Part shown: piece by piece, positions 23,639 to 44,994 of the stretch | Layout: each line of letters begins with the position of its first letter | Numbering within the stretch: position 1 is the stretch's first letter | Source of the DNA: Physcomitrium patens | Lineage: Eukaryota > Streptophyta > Bryopsida > Funariales > Funariaceae | NCBI RefSeq assembly: GCF_000002425.4 | Contig: NC_037260.1 | Location: 13,993,329 to 14,057,328 of the forward strand | Length of the DNA stretch: 64,000 nt | Direction: 5' to 3' | Notes under the pieces: generated by a model | Database searches by the model: none | Told to the model about the DNA's origin: nothing | What the model saw: the letters and a program-made list of their open reading frames with translations, nothing else | Made by a program: the position numbers and the translations under genes

Positions 23639-23780
23639 CACCTAAAAAAACCAAATTTTAAAAAAGAAAAGTACTACTTTGACAAATCATTTTATAGCAC
23701 CTAAGCAATCCAAGTTATCAAGCTTTAGTACAAAATATGATATAAACGTGAACAAACTCATAATGGTTTCTAGTTTAAGA

Positions 23781-23922
23781 AACTTATTCCAATAAATAAA
23801 CTTAAGTTATGAACTATAAATAAATATAAATACAATTCTCTCATACAGAAAAAATAAAATAAAAATAAAAATGAATGCAGCAATAATCTTCATAAACTTA
23901 AGTTTATTTACTGGAATAAGTA
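23781..23922. repeat. Inverted repeat, 28-bp arms
   Basis: The left arm at about 23781-23808 reads AACTTATTCCAATAAATAAA followed by CTTAAGTT. It is matched in reverse complement, with one mismatch, at about 23895-23922. The spacer is about 85 bases. A direct repeat (ATGCAGCAATAATCTTCA) lies beside the right arm near 23874 and again near 23954. It may be a folded-back small element or a hairpin in a 3' region. Confidence 0.75.
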
Positions 23923-23939
23923 ACTCAAGTTTAAATTTC

Positions 23940-25550
23940 ATATAATAAAACTGAATGCAGCAATAATCTTCAAAAAATGTAAATGTAAATGCATATAATT
24001 AAATTTTAATAGCCATATCAACCGCAATTAAGTTATCTTCCAACTAAAATGTAAATTTATCTGTTTGATGCTAAGTGAGTAATTGAGAAAAATTACATAC
24101 ATTATCTTCTGTTTTTTTTTTCCTTTTTTCCTTATTTTTATTTTTATTTTTATTGGTGATGCTTTCAGTTGTTTCACAAAATGTATATAGCATGTCCGTA
24201 TTGAGAGCTTTTTTTGTAACACATTGATATCATTAATTGACAAGATTGAGCTCATAATGAGAAACAGATGAAAGTAAAATTTTTTGTAGACTTCTAATTG
24301 TATGATGAGAATGATTGGCAAAGTGCTAACAAAAGATATTATATATATAATATATACAACAGCTTAGGTATAAGACAAAAAAGTCTTCTCATTGCCCAAA
24401 CATGAGAACAAGGGAACAAGAATGAACAAAGGGAATGAATGGATTACAAAGCTAGAGATTGTGGTGCCCAATGGCATGGATTTCTGCTATTATATATATA
24501 TATATATATATATATCCATACATACATGTATACATACATACATACAGGCATATTATTAAAAAATAACTAAAATTTAGAATAATTTTATAAAAAAAAATTA
24601 ACCTAGAAAATTTGCACTCTTTTTCTTTTCCAATAATATGAAGTAAGGTAATTTATATTTAATTTAGTTTTAAAATCAATGTCTAACAATTGTACTACAA
24701 CCATTTTGCATTAGTAAGTCTAAAAATCAACTCAATAAGTATCAAGGAAGTATTTTTTTTATGATATCATAGCTTTTTTTTTTTTTTTTTAATTGAAAAA
24801 CACCACAGAATAAATTTGAAAATATATCTGAACATAATTTACAGTCACAATTATTTTTTTAAATGTTTGAAGAGTGGAAAATTGTCTGGATTGCCCTAAT
24901 GTAGAAACATTTCACTACTATGCAATATAAAGTTTTTCTTTTCAGGAAGCTTAAAATTATATTTAAAGATACTAATTATGAATAATAACAATAATAATAA
25001 GAATGGTAAAAATCGTAAGACATACACATGGTGAATCCATAAACTCCCTTCATAGCACATGAAAGTCGTGCAAGTTTCTTTAAATAAATCTATTAAAGGC
25101 AAAACTCCATTATTTTTAGAACCCATCAAACCCATGTTCATAACCATGTCAGTTTTATGTTTATGTAGTCATTATAAGTTGTGGCACGGCTAATAAATTG
25201 TTTTTCATTTTAAAATACTAATACTGTTGTCATTAACTTTTGTTTACATTCTCTTCTTCATTACATCTTAAATGTAATACTACCTCAAATTTATCACAGT
25301 TTTATATGATTTATAATAGTCGTTTAAGATTTTAGAACATGGAATGTAATTGTTTCCTTGAAGGAAAAAGTTAAAAAAAATTCACAAGATTTATTGCCCT
25401 CAATGCAAAACACAATTGGCTCCCAAGTTGAGTAATTATGTTACAACTCTTAAAAGATGTTTTGAAAAAAGAAATCCTGGGGTTACTTTGTATGGTTTTA
25501 ATTGTATTCAATTTTAAAATAAAAAGGTGAAAGAATAACCATAAATGTTA
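23940..25550. other. Gene-free AT-rich spacer
   Basis: No coding signal on either strand. Microsatellites include TA near 24493-24515 followed by CATA units, and T or A homopolymers near 24774-24791. It separates the repeat-protein gene from the 3' end of the convergently transcribed kinase gene. The right edge may be the kinase 3' UTR. Confidence 0.65.
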
Positions 25551-26564
25551 CATCCCAAACCGCTACTGCTTGTAATTCGTCGGTAAACGAGAGTACATTT
25601 ATCGGGCAGAAAATTTAATGAAACACGAACAAGCGTTTATCGTTACCTTGCATACTTCGAGTGAAAAAAGCTTGTGGTAGCGGTCAACAGTAGTCAATCC
25701 TAAGAGACCGAAGTAGAAAATTATAAATCTTTAAGACCAGGGAGTATTACCACTTCATGAACAACACAAACAACCTCAGAGCTAAACATGCACAATAAGA
25801 AAGAAAAGTTCGACTACTTTCCCTATCAATGCGTATGTCCTCAAAACCAACAACAATTGATGATCAAATCCATTAATTCAATTGCTAGGTGAGGTCAGTC
25901 TACGTGAAGAAAACGGAGTCCAATACAGAAATCACAGTAAAAAGACTACGAGGCTGTGCAATCATTCAACAGAACCTTACACAGACATAAATCTTAAAGC
26001 GATAACAAAAACTAACGGCGAGGTAGTATGTCTTGTCAATCACCCACCAACAACCAGCAAGGAAGGTCATTAGATATAGTTACAACAGGAAAGAGAGCAG
26101 ATCATCAACACAACACATTTCATTCGGATAAAACAGAAACACTCCACCCTACCCCCCCCCCCCCCCAACCCTGCAGATATGTACGTATACAGTTGTTGGT
26201 CGTCTCTGTTAAGTGCCGTGTCAATCGACTCAGATAAGCTACAGCTGGATCCTTCTCTCGTGGTATACATCAGTCTCTTCCCAAGCAAAACTGTTCCAAG
26301 GTGCAACTTCTCGCAGAATTTGATGGGGCTTTACTACAGAGCAAAATTGCAGAACTTGCAAAGGCAAATTCAAGTGGACACATGGTACAAGTATGGTACA
26401 CGATGACATGGTACAGGAAAGGTACCGGAGCCGTAAATGTACAGAGAATCATATCTCTGACTGTCATAGCTCTCTGGAACCGAAGGTGGATCACCTTCTG
26501 GGAGCCCCCAGCGCAAAAAGTCAAGCCTCAAATTTTGTTAGTGGTTCTTTTTGGATTTTTTACA

Positions 26565-35133
<8,569 letters not shown>

Positions 35134-36068
35134 GGGGATGGAGTTCAAGAAACCATCCAGCGGCTTGAGTTTCCGCAAAGTTGTTATCTCATGAAACCAG
35201 TGAGGTGTAGTTTACCTCCGTATGGTGGCCTCAATAAGATGATATGACTACATTACCATGTCACAAGCTAGTTGTTGACGCTCCCACATAGGTTAAAGGG
35301 TGGAGTGCCACAAGGAATAGAGGCTGCTGAAACAGCGCATGCCAGCTCCCAAATCAGAAATCCTTACTTGTCAATATCAAAAGATAACTCGCCAAACGGC
35401 AGCATGCATAGGGATGAGAAGGCCTTATAGGTTCTAATATAGCACACAAGCAAACGCCTCGATAGACACCCAGCCTTGACCACGTGACACAGACAAGGGG
35501 GAAACTGATCCTTCTAAGGAAATCCTTGCCACATCTTCCTCTAAATTCTTCTTTCATCACCCATGCTGTACAAGAGTGAACCTGCAAACCAACAGCAGGA
35601 GGATGGAAATGTCAAAAAGTGAACTCTTAATGATAGAAGAAACCAAGGTAAAGATTGTACAAGAAACGGAAGTGGAGGAGAAGAGAGGAAAAGAACAGAC
35701 TGCTTCAGGCGGAGTAAGTTAAGCTGTACCTCGAAACGCCAGGGAACAGTTAATTAGGCAGCCTACCAAGAGAATTACAGATTCAAGGCTTTAAAATAGT
35801 ACCAGGGACAAGAGAAGAAGCTGAGTTATAAGAAAAGAGACACTCGTAACTAAAACTCTTTCAAAAAATCAGGTAGCCCCCAAAGCAGCGGAACAGTATG
35901 AACAGCGATGTCTCGGCGAATTATTTGATGCGCGGAGTTGAATGAAAAGTTCGAAAGAAAGGCAACTTATTAAGGCGCATGAGTGAGAATTGCTTGTTGA
36001 ACGTAACGTCTTCGAGATAGACCAGAGATCAAACCGCCGAAACTCACTCGCTCGCTCGCTCGCTCGCT

Positions 36069-36104
<36 letters not shown>

Positions 36105-37560
36105 CCTCTCAGCCTTCTTGATCTCAAAAGCATCACTCAACCATTTTCGTTTTCTGTTTGTGCCAAATTGAACGAAGGCAAGCAGTTCCTAAACTCCGAC
36201 TCAAACCGAACTCAGAAGCCCTGTAATCGTTAAAAGTGGGCTCTGATGCCTGAAAGAATAGACGCGTCTGCAATCATGTTTCATGTCTACTCTTCGAGAA
36301 TAATCACAATTACGTTACTTCTGCAGTGATTGCCTACTCCAGCAACTAATACCGTTACACACATACACAGGAGAGACGGTTACGTTAATAGCGCGTTGGA
36401 AACTCACTCGCCTCGGTCTGCCCTGCAAGCGTTCTGAGAGAGACTTGTACCCTGGCCAGGCCGTATCAGTACCAAAGTAATCTTGATAAGTTCAAAGACG
36501 ATACCGATACTGTTCTTCAACAAATTAACGACCAATCTGTTCTCAAGCTAGGCGTTGTAAAATTAAGACCACGCTGCAGGCGCACAATTCCGGACTATCC
36601 CACTCTGTTCAGAGGCACAATCTCCTACTTCCGCCTGACTAATTTAAACCGCAATTCTTCTGCTTCCTTCAATTTCAAAAAGAAACAAAATACAAATCCC
36701 AGCCTCACACAGCCAAATACAAAGACAACTATCTCACGAACAAATTAAAAGATCAGCAATCGCTCTCATCCTGGGTTCCGTTCCACGATTTGATCCCCTA
36801 CGCTGATATGAAACCTTGACCGACCTTCACCAAGCTCTTCTCCGCAACGTTCTCCTTCATATAATTTTCACTGATTAGCCCCGACTCTCATCAATCGCAA
36901 ATTTGCGTCAAACAAAGCAAGTAGCGAACGAGCATACGCTCGTGGAGCACCAAGGTCACCTTAACGAATCCCCTCATCATTTCTTCATACTACATGCCAT
37001 GCCTCTCCATGTAACTTCCGCACCTCCCTATCCACCTTCAAGTTAATACACCCTGGAACGACTCTACAACACAAGACCTCGAGGACTTCAATCAACCGCC
37101 TCAATTTTGCAGTCCGAGTCAACTCTCCTCCCAATCTCCCCCTGACTCTTTCCTCAGACGCTCTTCCCCGAACCGCAACCCCATTCAACCAAAGAGCAGG
37201 AAAATCGAACAGTCCGCCACCTTCCAATTCCTACGTTCCCACCCACAACTGCTGCCACGCCTCCTCCTCCTCCTCCTCGCTGCAACTCTCTCCCTTCCCT
37301 ACACCTCTACCTATCGCCCGCCTCAACTGCTTCCCATTGCAGTCACTCGCTCCGTCCTCCCATTCTTCCGATTGAACAACGTACGGCACCATACCATTGC
37401 AATCCAATTCGCCGCGACACCTCTTCCTCAGTTCCTCCTCTCACCTCACCCCTAACACGACACCACCATCTCCACCTCCGCCTACCGAAAGAGGAAAAAA
37501 AGGAGAAAAAAAAACTAAAGAAAAAATAAATAAATAAATAGCGAGTAAATTATTCTTGCT
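35134..37560 (-). promoter_or_regulatory. Probable leader and promoter region of the kinase gene
   Basis: No protein-like frame supports an additional gene here. The region sits directly upstream of the kinase start on its strand and is richer in G+C than the spacers. A CTCG tract (36045-36069) followed by a CT tract (36073-36101) reads as GAGAGA and GAGCGAGC in the kinase sense. Such GA repeats are common near plant transcription starts and can bind GAGA-binding (BBR/BPC) proteins. CCTCCT tracts near 37260-37280 may mark the distal leader. Leader introns are likely but not placed. Confidence 0.5.
36045..36101 (-). repeat. GAGCGAGC / (GA)n tract in the kinase leader region
   Basis: Six CTCG units and about fourteen CT units, almost contiguous on plus. 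The purine strand is the kinase sense strand. Candidate GAGA-factor binding region or 5' UTR repeat. Confidence 0.85.
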
Positions 37561-37670
37561 TACCGTGTCTGCCCTTACGGCGACCAATTGGCAAGTTAAA
37601 CATAGGTTAAATAAGAGAAGAAATATGCGATCAAAACAATGGAAAGGGAAGAAAGGTCGGCTCGCACCTA

Positions 37671-37940
37671 CGAACACCTGCGGTAACCAGGAAGATGAGC
37701 GAGAGCATCAAGAGAAGCCATCGACGCAACTTGGCGATTATAAAATTCAGGAGAAAAGAATGATACAGAAACAATACCAGGCAAGGCCGAGGCTAGGTGA
37801 GGTGCGCCATAGCCTTCGACAAATAGAAACCGGGAAATCAGGCACCATCGGAAGAAGAAGCAAAACTGTCTACCAAGCCCTAACTTCACATGAGGACTTT
37901 CATTTGCGTTGAAAGGATGCGTTTGGTCAGTTGGGTCCAT
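37671..37940 (-). CDS. Possible short upstream exon or ORF, doubtful
   Basis: An ATG-initiated minus-strand frame of about 90 codons (starts MDPTDQTHPF). It ends near a donor-like CGCAG|GTGTTC, upstream of the kinase gene. It could be an upstream ORF, or an alternative first exon of the kinase. I could not join it in frame to a downstream exon, and no family is recognisable. The plus strand is also open here (37556-37912, no ATG start). Confidence 0.15.
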
Positions 37941-37949
37941 GGATGAAAT

Positions 37950-39400
37950 GTGTCTTCGAGCAGATTGAGGGCCTGGGTTTGGTTTCCCCTTGGCTAGTGC
38001 TGATTATTAGTTGATGGAGTTGCGTTAATGTAGGGGGTCCTAATTTAGATATAGAAGCCAAAAGGATTCACTGCAGGGTGATGGTTATCTTGTTGCTACA
38101 AATAGCAACTGATAATTCCCATTTCGCTGATGGCGGAAACAAGATCGGAGTTCATTGCAACGTGATAAAAATGGGGGTGTCAGTGATCTTTCTAGGGAAT
38201 TCAAGGGTGAGTGAGCCCCTTGTGAACCCCGGACCTTTTTGTAATTATCTGTGTAAGTAAATGTTGAGTATCATTTCATTTCATAGATAACGCTTTCGAT
38301 CCATCCAGTTGCGGACTGTTTTGGTGTTTCAGAGCAATAGCTACCGAATACCTCACCGGGATATGGATCCATGTGTACATTTTTGCATTTCTAGATTTTG
38401 TCGTGTGATGTAATTGCTCAAAATTGATTGTTAGAAAAAAGAACTAGTTGTCTCTAGAGTTTGAGAGCCTAAATATCATGACCAATCAATCAATCATCTC
38501 AACAGTGTGAGCGTGTTTTCTTTCATACACAGAAAGAAAGAAAACAAAGTATATGTGTTAGTTTTTAATTATTAATGTTGTATTATATTCAACGTTGCAA
38601 ACTTGGATAAAAATATTAATAATGGGTAGATACTTCAGCACTAGAACTTGCACACCACTCCTGCAGAGAAATCTAGTCATGCCACAATGTGAAAAGCTAA
38701 CATCCTTCTTCCTGTGTGCTAAAAAGCAGTGTTTGCTTTTTACAAACGATGCATATGGTAAATGACAATATTTAAAGTCAACTACATTTTCAACCAAGTA
38801 CTAAAAAGGGCTGGCTACAGAATCAAATGGGTTTACATGAAATGTGGCATGATACACCAGGGCTAGACCAAAGTGTACCAAGTTGTTAAGGCTTTAGCCT
38901 ACCATTGTCCATGTCAACAAGCCTTGAGAAGAGCAAGGAAAGCATTCCAAATCAGCAACCACACACACACACACAAACACACAAATATGTATAAATATAA
39001 ATATATATATATATAGATGTGTGTGTGTGAATTTGTGTGAATGTGGCACACCAAATCAACCAAACCCCTAATACTGCACCTATTTCAAATAAACAAACGA
39101 GAAGCCCCACATTCCAAGCACAGCTCTTTTTAACAAGTCAACAACCATTGGTTACAGTTCCATCAAAGTTTCACAAAACCATTGGACACGAAGCACCCAA
39201 TTTTTTGCAACAGAAGGAATGCTGTTCTCCAAATACGTGGAATCGGAACGGAACCCATGAGCCACACAAGAAATATTGTCACTCGTGGCGCACAACAAAA
39301 GGCTTAGATCATCTGGGTCCAACACTTGGTGGCTGAATCCTTCGGTGGATTGGAATATTACATGGAACATTCCCGTCGTCTCTCGCTCTCCTAGCTTCAC
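37950..39400. other. Spacer between the kinase region and the Helitron
   Basis: Mostly AT-rich with a CA tract near 38962-38982 and a short TA/TG tract near 39000-39030. From about 39030 to 39420 several frames on both strands are open (39037-39336 plus, 39152-39418 minus) without recognisable motifs. The right end may belong to the broken reading frame interrupted by the Helitron. Confidence 0.5.
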
Positions 39401-39403
39401 TAA

Positions 39404-39644
39404 GTTAAGGAGGGTCACCAGAAGTTAGCAGGCAGCCAGCCAAAGCTGGCGGCTCCACTGCACTCCGTGTTAGAGAAATGCGGATGGCCACACCTGGATC
39501 ATGCCGATGCCCCTCCTTATTGGGTGGAGCCACCGGCATACTTATGGGCTGCTAATCTCGCTTGGCTTAAGGGACACGAGGAGATTATCCACAACGCTAA
39601 TCCACAGTCCTGCGTTTTGTATCCATTCCTTCATTACTCCCACA
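39404..39644 (+). pseudogene. Reading frame interrupted by the Helitron, unidentified
   Basis: Open from just after a TAA at 39401 to the Helitron edge, with protein-like composition: segments CGWPHLDHADAPPYW and PPAYLWAANLAWLKGHEE, rich in Trp, Pro and His. If the Helitron is removed at its predicted A/T junction, the frame continues for about 26 more codons from 45767 (phrases such as LFYDFIKQNEF) to a TGA near 45845. No ATG start is visible, and further stops lie upstream (TAG and TAA near 39391-39403). It may be the end of an old, already broken gene. Family unknown. Confidence 0.35.
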
Positions 39645-39654
39645 CTAGATGAAC

Positions 39655-39671
39655 CCGTGTAGTTGTCACGG
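39655..39671 (-). terminator. Helitron 3'-terminal hairpin
   Basis: On the minus strand CCGTG-ACAACTA-CACGG forms a 5-bp stem with a 7-base loop, followed by GTTCAT and CTAG. This is the usual subterminal transposition-termination hairpin of Helitrons. Related, degraded copies lie further inside at about 39776-39797 and 40193-40210. Confidence 0.8.
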
Positions 39672-39740
39672 AAAGTTTGACTCAAATGAAGCTATTTTTG
39701 TGAGCCAAAGAATACAATACAAATAGAAAGAAAAAAATTA

Positions 39741-40218
39741 CATAATGGAGCTTTCATGTATGAAGTAGGATAAATAAATCCATGTTGTTATTACGAATAA
39801 AAACTATAAAAAAAATAACTGTTTCTGAAAAATTCTTTAAAATAAAAAATAATCAAAATAATAAAACTAAAAATAATTTAAAATAATAATATTATAATAA
39901 TAAAATTATAATAAAATAAAATATTCTCTTAAAAATAAATATTATAAATTTTAAATATTAAAATATTATAAATAATAAATATTTTTTGAAAATAATAAAA
40001 TTCAAAAATCCAATTTTATGTACACAACTTCAGTCCAATCTACATTATACCAATCCAACAACAAATCCAAACATCAAAAAAAAAAACACTCAGACAGTCA
40101 AAAAGCTAAACAAAAACACAAAAACAAAGCACTATATCATAAATCCAATAAAATACACAATAGAGCTTTCAGGTATGAAGTAGGATAAGTAAACCCGTGC
40201 CGTTGTCACGGATAATAT
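39741..40218. repeat. Direct repeat of about 55 bp near the Helitron 3' end
   Basis: The sequence starting GAGCTTTCA, then GTATGAAGTAGGATAA and a hairpin-like CCGTG core, occurs at 39741-39797 and again at 40162-40218. The outer copy differs by several C-to-T and G-to-A changes. The DNA between the copies is extremely AT-rich with no gene. Both cores resemble the true terminal hairpin but lack CTAG. Confidence 0.75.
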
Positions 40219-40469
40219 ACAAAAAAAAGTAGTTAATTTTGTTTAAAGAACTACTTATGAAAATATTATAAAAAAAAAAAAACATTAAATTATAAAACAT
40301 TAAATCATAAAATTATGTTAAGACAATCAAAGATGTATCAAAGTCAATAAATCAATAAATTAAAATATAAAATATAAAAATAAATTACTAATATTTATAT
40401 AATTAAAACTTCTAGAAAAACAATATTCAGTGTGGAATTTAAATTATCATTTCTAGGAAGAAGAATCTT

Positions 40470-42479
40470 GATAGAATGGCAGGAAGTGCATCGAGATAGT
40501 GCTACATAAAGTTGATTATGGGAAAAAATATGTTGTCGTAGATCCAAACTAACATGCTTAACTGATTGCCTTTGGGATTTGTTTATTGTTATTGCAAATG
40601 GAAGACGGATTTGAAATTACTTTTTCTTTAGAATAAACGAAAGTTCTTTTATTGTAGAAGTCAATATAATCCTCGGAATAAACACCAAGTTTTTAGCAAA
40701 TTTTTCTCCAATAATTCTTGCTTCAAGAACTCGATTCATTAGTCATGTAATTATCAATTGAGTTCCATTGCAAAGTCTTTGGCGAGGAGCAATATTTCTT
40801 AGTAGCATCACTAGAGTCTCAATCTTAAGACAAAGCTTTGATATGGGCATTCCAGATGAATTAAGTAACTTCATGAATTTTATTGGATAAACATTATTGT
40901 TGTCAACACCATCTTCAACAATAATTTCATCAACACTTAGATATTCTTATTCTTCTCTAGAAAATATAATCATAATCTTTTCATTAATATCCTCTATATC
41001 ATCATTTTGTGTAGATAAAATGATTCTATTTCTAAAGAAAGCATCATTTGCTACATCATCTTTTGCTAGCCTTGAATAAACAATATCCACCAAAGACATT
41101 AATTGTTGATCAACAATCATATGATTGGGAAGCTTAACTACATGATCGGGCATTAAGTTTGTATCATTTCCAATCTAGCAAGTAGCAAATAGAAATATTA
41201 GTCAATAATAATGCAACCATAAAGAATTCAAATGCACCACCATTTATATATATATAATGCGTGTGTGCATTCTATACCTAAAGAAGCAAATTAATAAACT
41301 CAATATCTGCTTAAAGTGCTTTTGAATTCGACCTCATGTTTTCTTTGAATATATAGATTTTTATTTGAGGCCAAAGTATTGAACGTTGAAAAGATGCTGC
41401 TATAATTTCTTCTTGAGTTCCTTTCACAATCACTAGCAATATTTGGCAAAAATCTCTACCAAAAACTATTGTAGCTCCTCCAAATGGGTGATCAGTATCC
41501 CGAATGTCTCTAAAAGAAGAATCAATTGCCTCAGGACAATAACAATGTTGCATTGGAAGTTCATCCCAAATAATAAGGAAAGTTTGGCGAATAAACTCAG
41601 CGTGGTGAAAATTCTTAGTAATTGAACAAAAAGAATCTTCATTGCAATCTAATAGAACCTTGAATGCAGAATGGACAATTCTTCCTCCTTCAAGTAGCAA
41701 TGCCGCAATTCCTAATGATGCAACATATATGACAATCTTTTGCATCAATTGAACTTTAGTCGTGAAAGTATTGTAGACAAATATCTTACAAGTTCTTGCA
41801 TGTCCGTTTAAAAAAAACATGTATCCATGTTCTTCTATTATAGAGGCCACAATATCATCATATATCTTTCTTTCTTCAAGATTCAATTGGGGAACATATT
41901 GCATCAAATTTGCTTCTAATTCTTGAATGTTCCATGCTCTTACTTCAACAATAAATCAATTTCTATTAACTATTGCATTCTAATTGTATCTTAGTAATGG
42001 CATTGGAGAAAACCATGCAAGCGTTCTATTGGAATCGTGCAAAATCTTATCAAGCAAAAAAAGTCCATAATCCTTAATTTGTTCTTTCGATAGATTTTTA
42101 ATTCCATGTTCTCTTTGCAAACGGGCATTGAAATCATCCAAGATGCTTTTCCTAAATCTTTTCTATAGATTTAATGGATTTAGCAAATTTTGGTGCAATA
42201 GCAAAACAACAAACAACGCCCTTAATTGAGATCCAGTTTATATTCTTGATGCTTCTTCCAAACATTTTTGGGACTCTCATAATCTTCAAGCAATCCTAAA
42301 GCTGCAAATGCACTTTCAAATGTTGGATGGAAAATCCCATGAATAGTCTTTAAGTGCTCAAATGATTGTGGATCTTTAACGTGGATTAACAGAAGCCTCA
42401 AATAATATCTTTCTCCCATTGTACGATTTGCAAAATATAATCTTTCAATAGTAAATCCACATTTTTTTAACGTCCACAT
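40470..42479 (-). pseudogene. Helitron helicase (PIF1-like) remnant
   Basis: This is the C-terminal half of the RepHel transposase, a 5'-to-3' DNA helicase of the PIF1 family that unwinds DNA during rolling-circle transposition. In order: GERYYLRLLLIHVK, FESAFAALGLLEDYE (42222-42479); then LNLEERKIYDDIVASI, ASLGIAALLLEGGR, IIWDELPMQH, FGGATIVFGRDFCQILLV and ENMR (41311-41907). Next come NDDIEDINEKI (40947-41153), [14 protein letters not shown] and [10 protein letters not shown] (about 40470-40940). These correspond to motifs Ia, II, III, V and VI. The Walker A region reads NGHARTCKIF instead of a GxGGTGKT-type loop, so ATP binding is probably lost. At least two in-frame stops and several frame breaks are present. 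The gap near 41154-41310 may be an old intron. Confidence 0.9.
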
Positions 42480-42685
42480 CTTTCTTGTCTTATGTCAAAT
42501 AAAATGTTGTAGAAACTATTGGTATGTATATTGTCGTGCTACTGCAATTACTACTCAAATCTCAAAAAATGAAGTTAATATTGTCTTTTGTCTTTCAGTA
42601 TATTTTAAAATTGCAACTGCCTCGTCATTTGGATTATATACTACTTGATGTATTCTTAATAGATGAATGGCTAAACAAACAACAT

Positions 42686-44994
42686 TTAGCATTTCTTCAT
42701 GGATCTGCATGCCAAATAGTCTCTAAACAGCTTTAGGAGCTCCAATGTATCTTGCATCCAAATATTATTTGATCTTGTCTTGTTGGTTTTTAAATTGCAT
42801 TGTAATGCAATCATGGCCCTTGTAGGTGTATTTGTGGATACACTTGATAGCACAAATAGATGCACATATCTCAACATTAATATAACAATTATACTTCCAA
42901 GATAGTTTTGGACAAATGGAACAACATCCATGTTACCAACAACCATTCTTCGAATTTCAAACGTTCTTCTATCATTTCTTTATCGATATTGAGGATATCC
43001 ATTGGCATCCATTGTTGTTTCTTCCAGAAATACCTTTAGATAGCTCTTTGTATAACAACCGTCTTCCATGCAAGGCGCTTGAGGATTTTGCATTCTACAT
43101 GGACCATGTACCATGCATTGTAGAACAACTTCAAATAGCTCTCAATCATTATTTTTAAATAGAAATTCTGTAAAAACCATACAATCTATATTTCTAGTAC
43201 ATCCGATCTTGCTTTCTTTATCCAAAAAAATCAAGATATGCATATGAAGTAGACCTCTCTTTTAAAATTCAATGATATAAATATAAGTAACAACATGACC
43301 AAAGACAACTCCTTTCTTTATATCTTCTATAATTGTATGTGTTTTGAGCTCAAATATATGGGCAACCAAATCTAGCCAATTTGGCAATTCATTCTGGATT
43401 TCAAACCATTTTGGATTTGTTGTCACTATCATAAAAATATCAAGATGTTCATAAAACCTTAAAATTGCCATAGAATCTTGAAGTATTTCTATCATATGTC
43501 TTACACTTCTAATATGTAATGATGGAAGTAAGATCAAGCATCCTAAATTATTTAATTCATACTATTCTTCTTCATGCCCAATATTTTGATGAGTTACAAC
43601 AGCATCCACTAATCCTTGATATAAATTAGCACATAGATTTCTTTGATTGTAACATAGATATCGCAAATATGATTGCTCAACTGATGCCCATCCGTCAACC
43701 ATAAATTCTTGTAATAACTTTTCTCCACCCAAAATCGTAGAATACTTGATAGGCCTTAAAAAAAGTCAATAAGAAAAATAATTCATTTGTGTAAGGTTGT
43801 TCCCTCTCCAATCCTCTTATCTAGTACCTTCTCTTTCTTCAATAATATCTATCACTACATTTTGTGCCTTTAGATCAGGATGCCATTTAAAGATTCCATG
43901 AAGAAAAAATAGAATATAATGAAGGTGCAAATAAGCTAGATGAGCCTTATGAATCCTTTCTAACAACCCATTACTACGTAGTACTACGTAGGCAAATAAT
44001 AATATTACGAAGTGCATTATGCTTGGATCCATCTCCAAACAATATAATAGCAATTTCTTCAAAAGTGGTGGAAAGATTATATCGACGTCTATCGCTTTCA
44101 TTCATAAAATGCAAAGAAACAATAAGATCTACTTCCACTACTCCTTCATTCTGCACATGAGATAGTATTTCATGTGCATGTCTATGTAATCCAATAAATG
44201 AATTATTTTTCTCAAATTTTTCTCAAAACTTCTCAAATTTCCTACATAGTTTGACTCAATAAGCCACAATTATGTCTCATTCTTTTATCTTATGCAAATG
44301 ATGCATTGTAGATATAGAGCTATGCATAAGTCGGGTCATTACCTTCTTTTGATATGAACGCTCCTACTAAATGGCACAACTCTCTATTTATTCTAAAATT
44401 CTATGGTGCATTTTCTTGAACCACATATGGATCAATATTTGCACCTAAGGACATAAATATATGTACAACATTGTATCGACGAATATTTTCTTGGAACTCC
44501 CTTACTCTTGCATCTTGATCCTTGAATAAGCTCAAAAGTAAAGGCGGAGAAGGTAGAGATGGTAGAGAAACTTTTCCTTATCAACAACATTATACAAATA
44601 ATAGAAACTTCCTTGGCAATCGAGCTAAATGTTCATCAAACCAATCCAATGCATTACAATAAGGACACAAAACATTCATCCTCCCTAGATTATGTATGGC
44701 TTTAGCACTTGTAACTATTTCAGCTTCTCTTTGGGCTCTTTCACCTTCCCTCTGTTGTAGTTGAGCAATTGCTCTTTGATTTATTGTTAAAGTTGGACCG
44801 TTCATAACAGCATAGGTGGCTTCAAAACTTGTAACTATCTCAGATTCTCTTTGTGCTAATCCAGTGCACACCTCAGCAAGAGGTAGAGCTGCACCTACTA
44901 TCAGCGGCACCAACATTCTGCATCCACTCCCAACGGCACCAGCATTCTGCACCCACTCCCAGTGGCACCAATATTCAGGATCAAATTCAAGCAT
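42686..44994 (-). pseudogene. Helitron Rep (HUH nuclease) N-terminal remnant
   Basis: This is the N-terminal half of the RepHel transposase. Fragments in order are a Cys/His segment GRMNVLCPYCNALDWFDEHL (44590-44994), DRRRYNLSTTFEEIAI with a degraded DGS loop, and AHLAYLHLHYILFFLHG...WHPDL (43817-44156). Then follow DSMAILRFYEHLDIFMIVTTNPKW and DIKKGVVFGHVVTYIYIIEF (43262-43537). The catalytic HUH element is visible just after, near 43235-43255, as GLLHMHILIFL, with His-Met-His intact although one stop precedes it. The tyrosine motif downstream is not clearly preserved. The frame shifts several times across the region. Confidence 0.87.
44905..44990. repeat. Three 29-bp tandem repeats within the Helitron
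   Basis: Units starting at 44905, 44934 and 44963 read CGGCACCAACATTCTGCATC and onward to CACTCCCA, with a few substitutions. The third is partial. They lie at the 5' side of the transposase remnant. Confidence 0.8.

Noticed and set aside
42916..43158. Plus-strand frame within the Helitron
   Set aside because: It runs opposite to the transposase remnants, whose family phrases are readable on minus.
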